A DNA stretch of 64,000 nt, from assembly GCA_902729315.2 (NCBI GenBank), contig LR746275.1:560501-624500 (forward strand), read 5' to 3'. Positions 63,217 to 64,000 of the stretch are shown in pieces. Numbering within the stretch: position 1 is the first letter of the stretch; every line of letters starts with the position of its first letter. Origin of the DNA: Spirodela intermedia. Lineage: Eukaryota; Streptophyta; Magnoliopsida; Alismatales; Araceae. The position numbers and the translations under genes are program-made. The notes below the pieces were generated by a model. That model made no database searches. It was not told where the DNA came from and saw only the letters and a program-made list of their open reading frames with translations.

Positions 63217-64000
63217 CTGAAAAGAGTACAATGAACGTCACCAACTCAGATATTCAGCAGATCTGTGAAGAAATATATCAAGTGACAGGAAAAAATTTGA
63301 TTCAACTGATGCATACTGAAAAGAAAGCCTTTATTCTCTTTCTTTTACCAATTTTTACGCTTGTTTCTTCCCTAATGTATCAAAGAAAGAGAAATAAAGG
63401 GGATGAACTGCAAAATTAGCTGATCTTGGGAAAATCCATAGACACATTTCATCTTAAAATGCTAAAGTATAAGAAGTAGAAATCCTCACTATAAAAAAAA
63501 AAGTGAATAGAACCAGATATTCATTATGTATTTAAAAGAACGCTGAATATCCAATGTACTCTCAAAAATCCCATAGATAACTTCTCTGTGTCTGATCTAA
63601 CATGCCATATATCATGCATGTTATGACCCCAACTCCATCCAAAATAAGGAATAAGCCCTTTTTTTCATCGCAGAAGTTCATACCCCACTCCACTCTAGAT
63701 CACTCCCTCTACTATGAAAATTCTATAGCTGAAAGGTTCCATCTTTCCTTCCATTTCAAATAGTCGCATGCAGAATAAGGCACCGGAATTGTGTATCACC
63801 TTTAAGAAGCCAATATTGAGATAATATTGCCACAACTCTACTTTGTCACATGTTTTGATACTTGATTTCATGAAAAATGGATAATCCGTTTCCTATCAGT
63901 TCGTTTCATAGTTAAATTGTTCACAGGCAAAATAAGAGTTTTCAATAAGATGAAATTTTAACTAGTTCTCAAATAACCTTTCCAATATTTTTTTTATTCA
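63217..64000 (-). other. SEC6 intron running off the window edge
   Basis: Upstream (on the minus strand) of the acceptor TTTTCAG before [14 protein letters not shown] found no exon carrying the SEC6 N-terminus in these 784 bases, so the start codon lies beyond 64000. Confidence 0.75.

Overview
This is nuclear DNA of a flowering plant. All the recognisable genes are plant genes with GT-AG introns: a thylakoid SOQ1-type protein, an atypical bHLH factor of the AIF/bHLH147-150 type, a WRKY factor, a prefoldin subunit and the exocyst subunit SEC6. The bHLH gene and the first WRKY exon are very GC-rich, while introns and spacers are very AT-rich. Long CT/GA dinucleotide tracts are everywhere. The strong GC contrast suggests a monocot outside the grasses, but that is an inference with low certainty. 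I see no bacterial, organellar or viral gene block.

Layout. 536-6198 (+): last four exons of a SOQ1 homologue, whose 5' part lies before the window. 6199-8800: AT-rich spacer turning into a GC-rich, G-box-bearing promoter. 9117-9629 (+): intronless atypical bHLH gene. 9630-11500: GC-rich spacer with more G-boxes and dinucleotide tracts. 11510-23170: about 11.6 kb of AT-rich gene-free DNA made partly of old diverged direct duplications. 23174-31438 (+): complete six-exon prefoldin subunit 3 gene; its 4.4-kb fourth intron holds a decayed Ty1/copia element with two LTRs and a three-copy 88-bp minisatellite. 31439-36612: spacer with a W-box cluster (31.8-32.7 kb) and a 44-bp minisatellite (35.9-36.2 kb). 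36613-37990 (+): complete three-exon WRKY group IIc gene. 39170 to beyond 63216 (-): 24 exons of SEC6, convergent with WRKY; the first exon(s) lie past the right edge. Its introns carry an LTR-like fragment, a (GA)28 tract, a 192-bp tandem duplication and a cluster of short inverted repeats.

The genes have unrelated jobs (photoprotection in the thylakoid lumen, growth or stress transcription, cytosolic tubulin/actin folding, defence-type transcription, exocytosis), so this looks like ordinary plant gene order, not a functional cluster. Exon boundaries were set by splice sites plus phase continuity: every reconstructed CDS keeps frame across all junctions (prefoldin 189 aa, WRKY 340 aa, SEC6 715 aa in window, SOQ1 199 aa in window). 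I found no convincing new biological system. The items most worth checking are a 23-bp exon/intron duplication at a WRKY splice donor, the W-box cluster, a protein-like reading frame in prefoldin intron 1, the nested copia remnant and the duplicated repeats.
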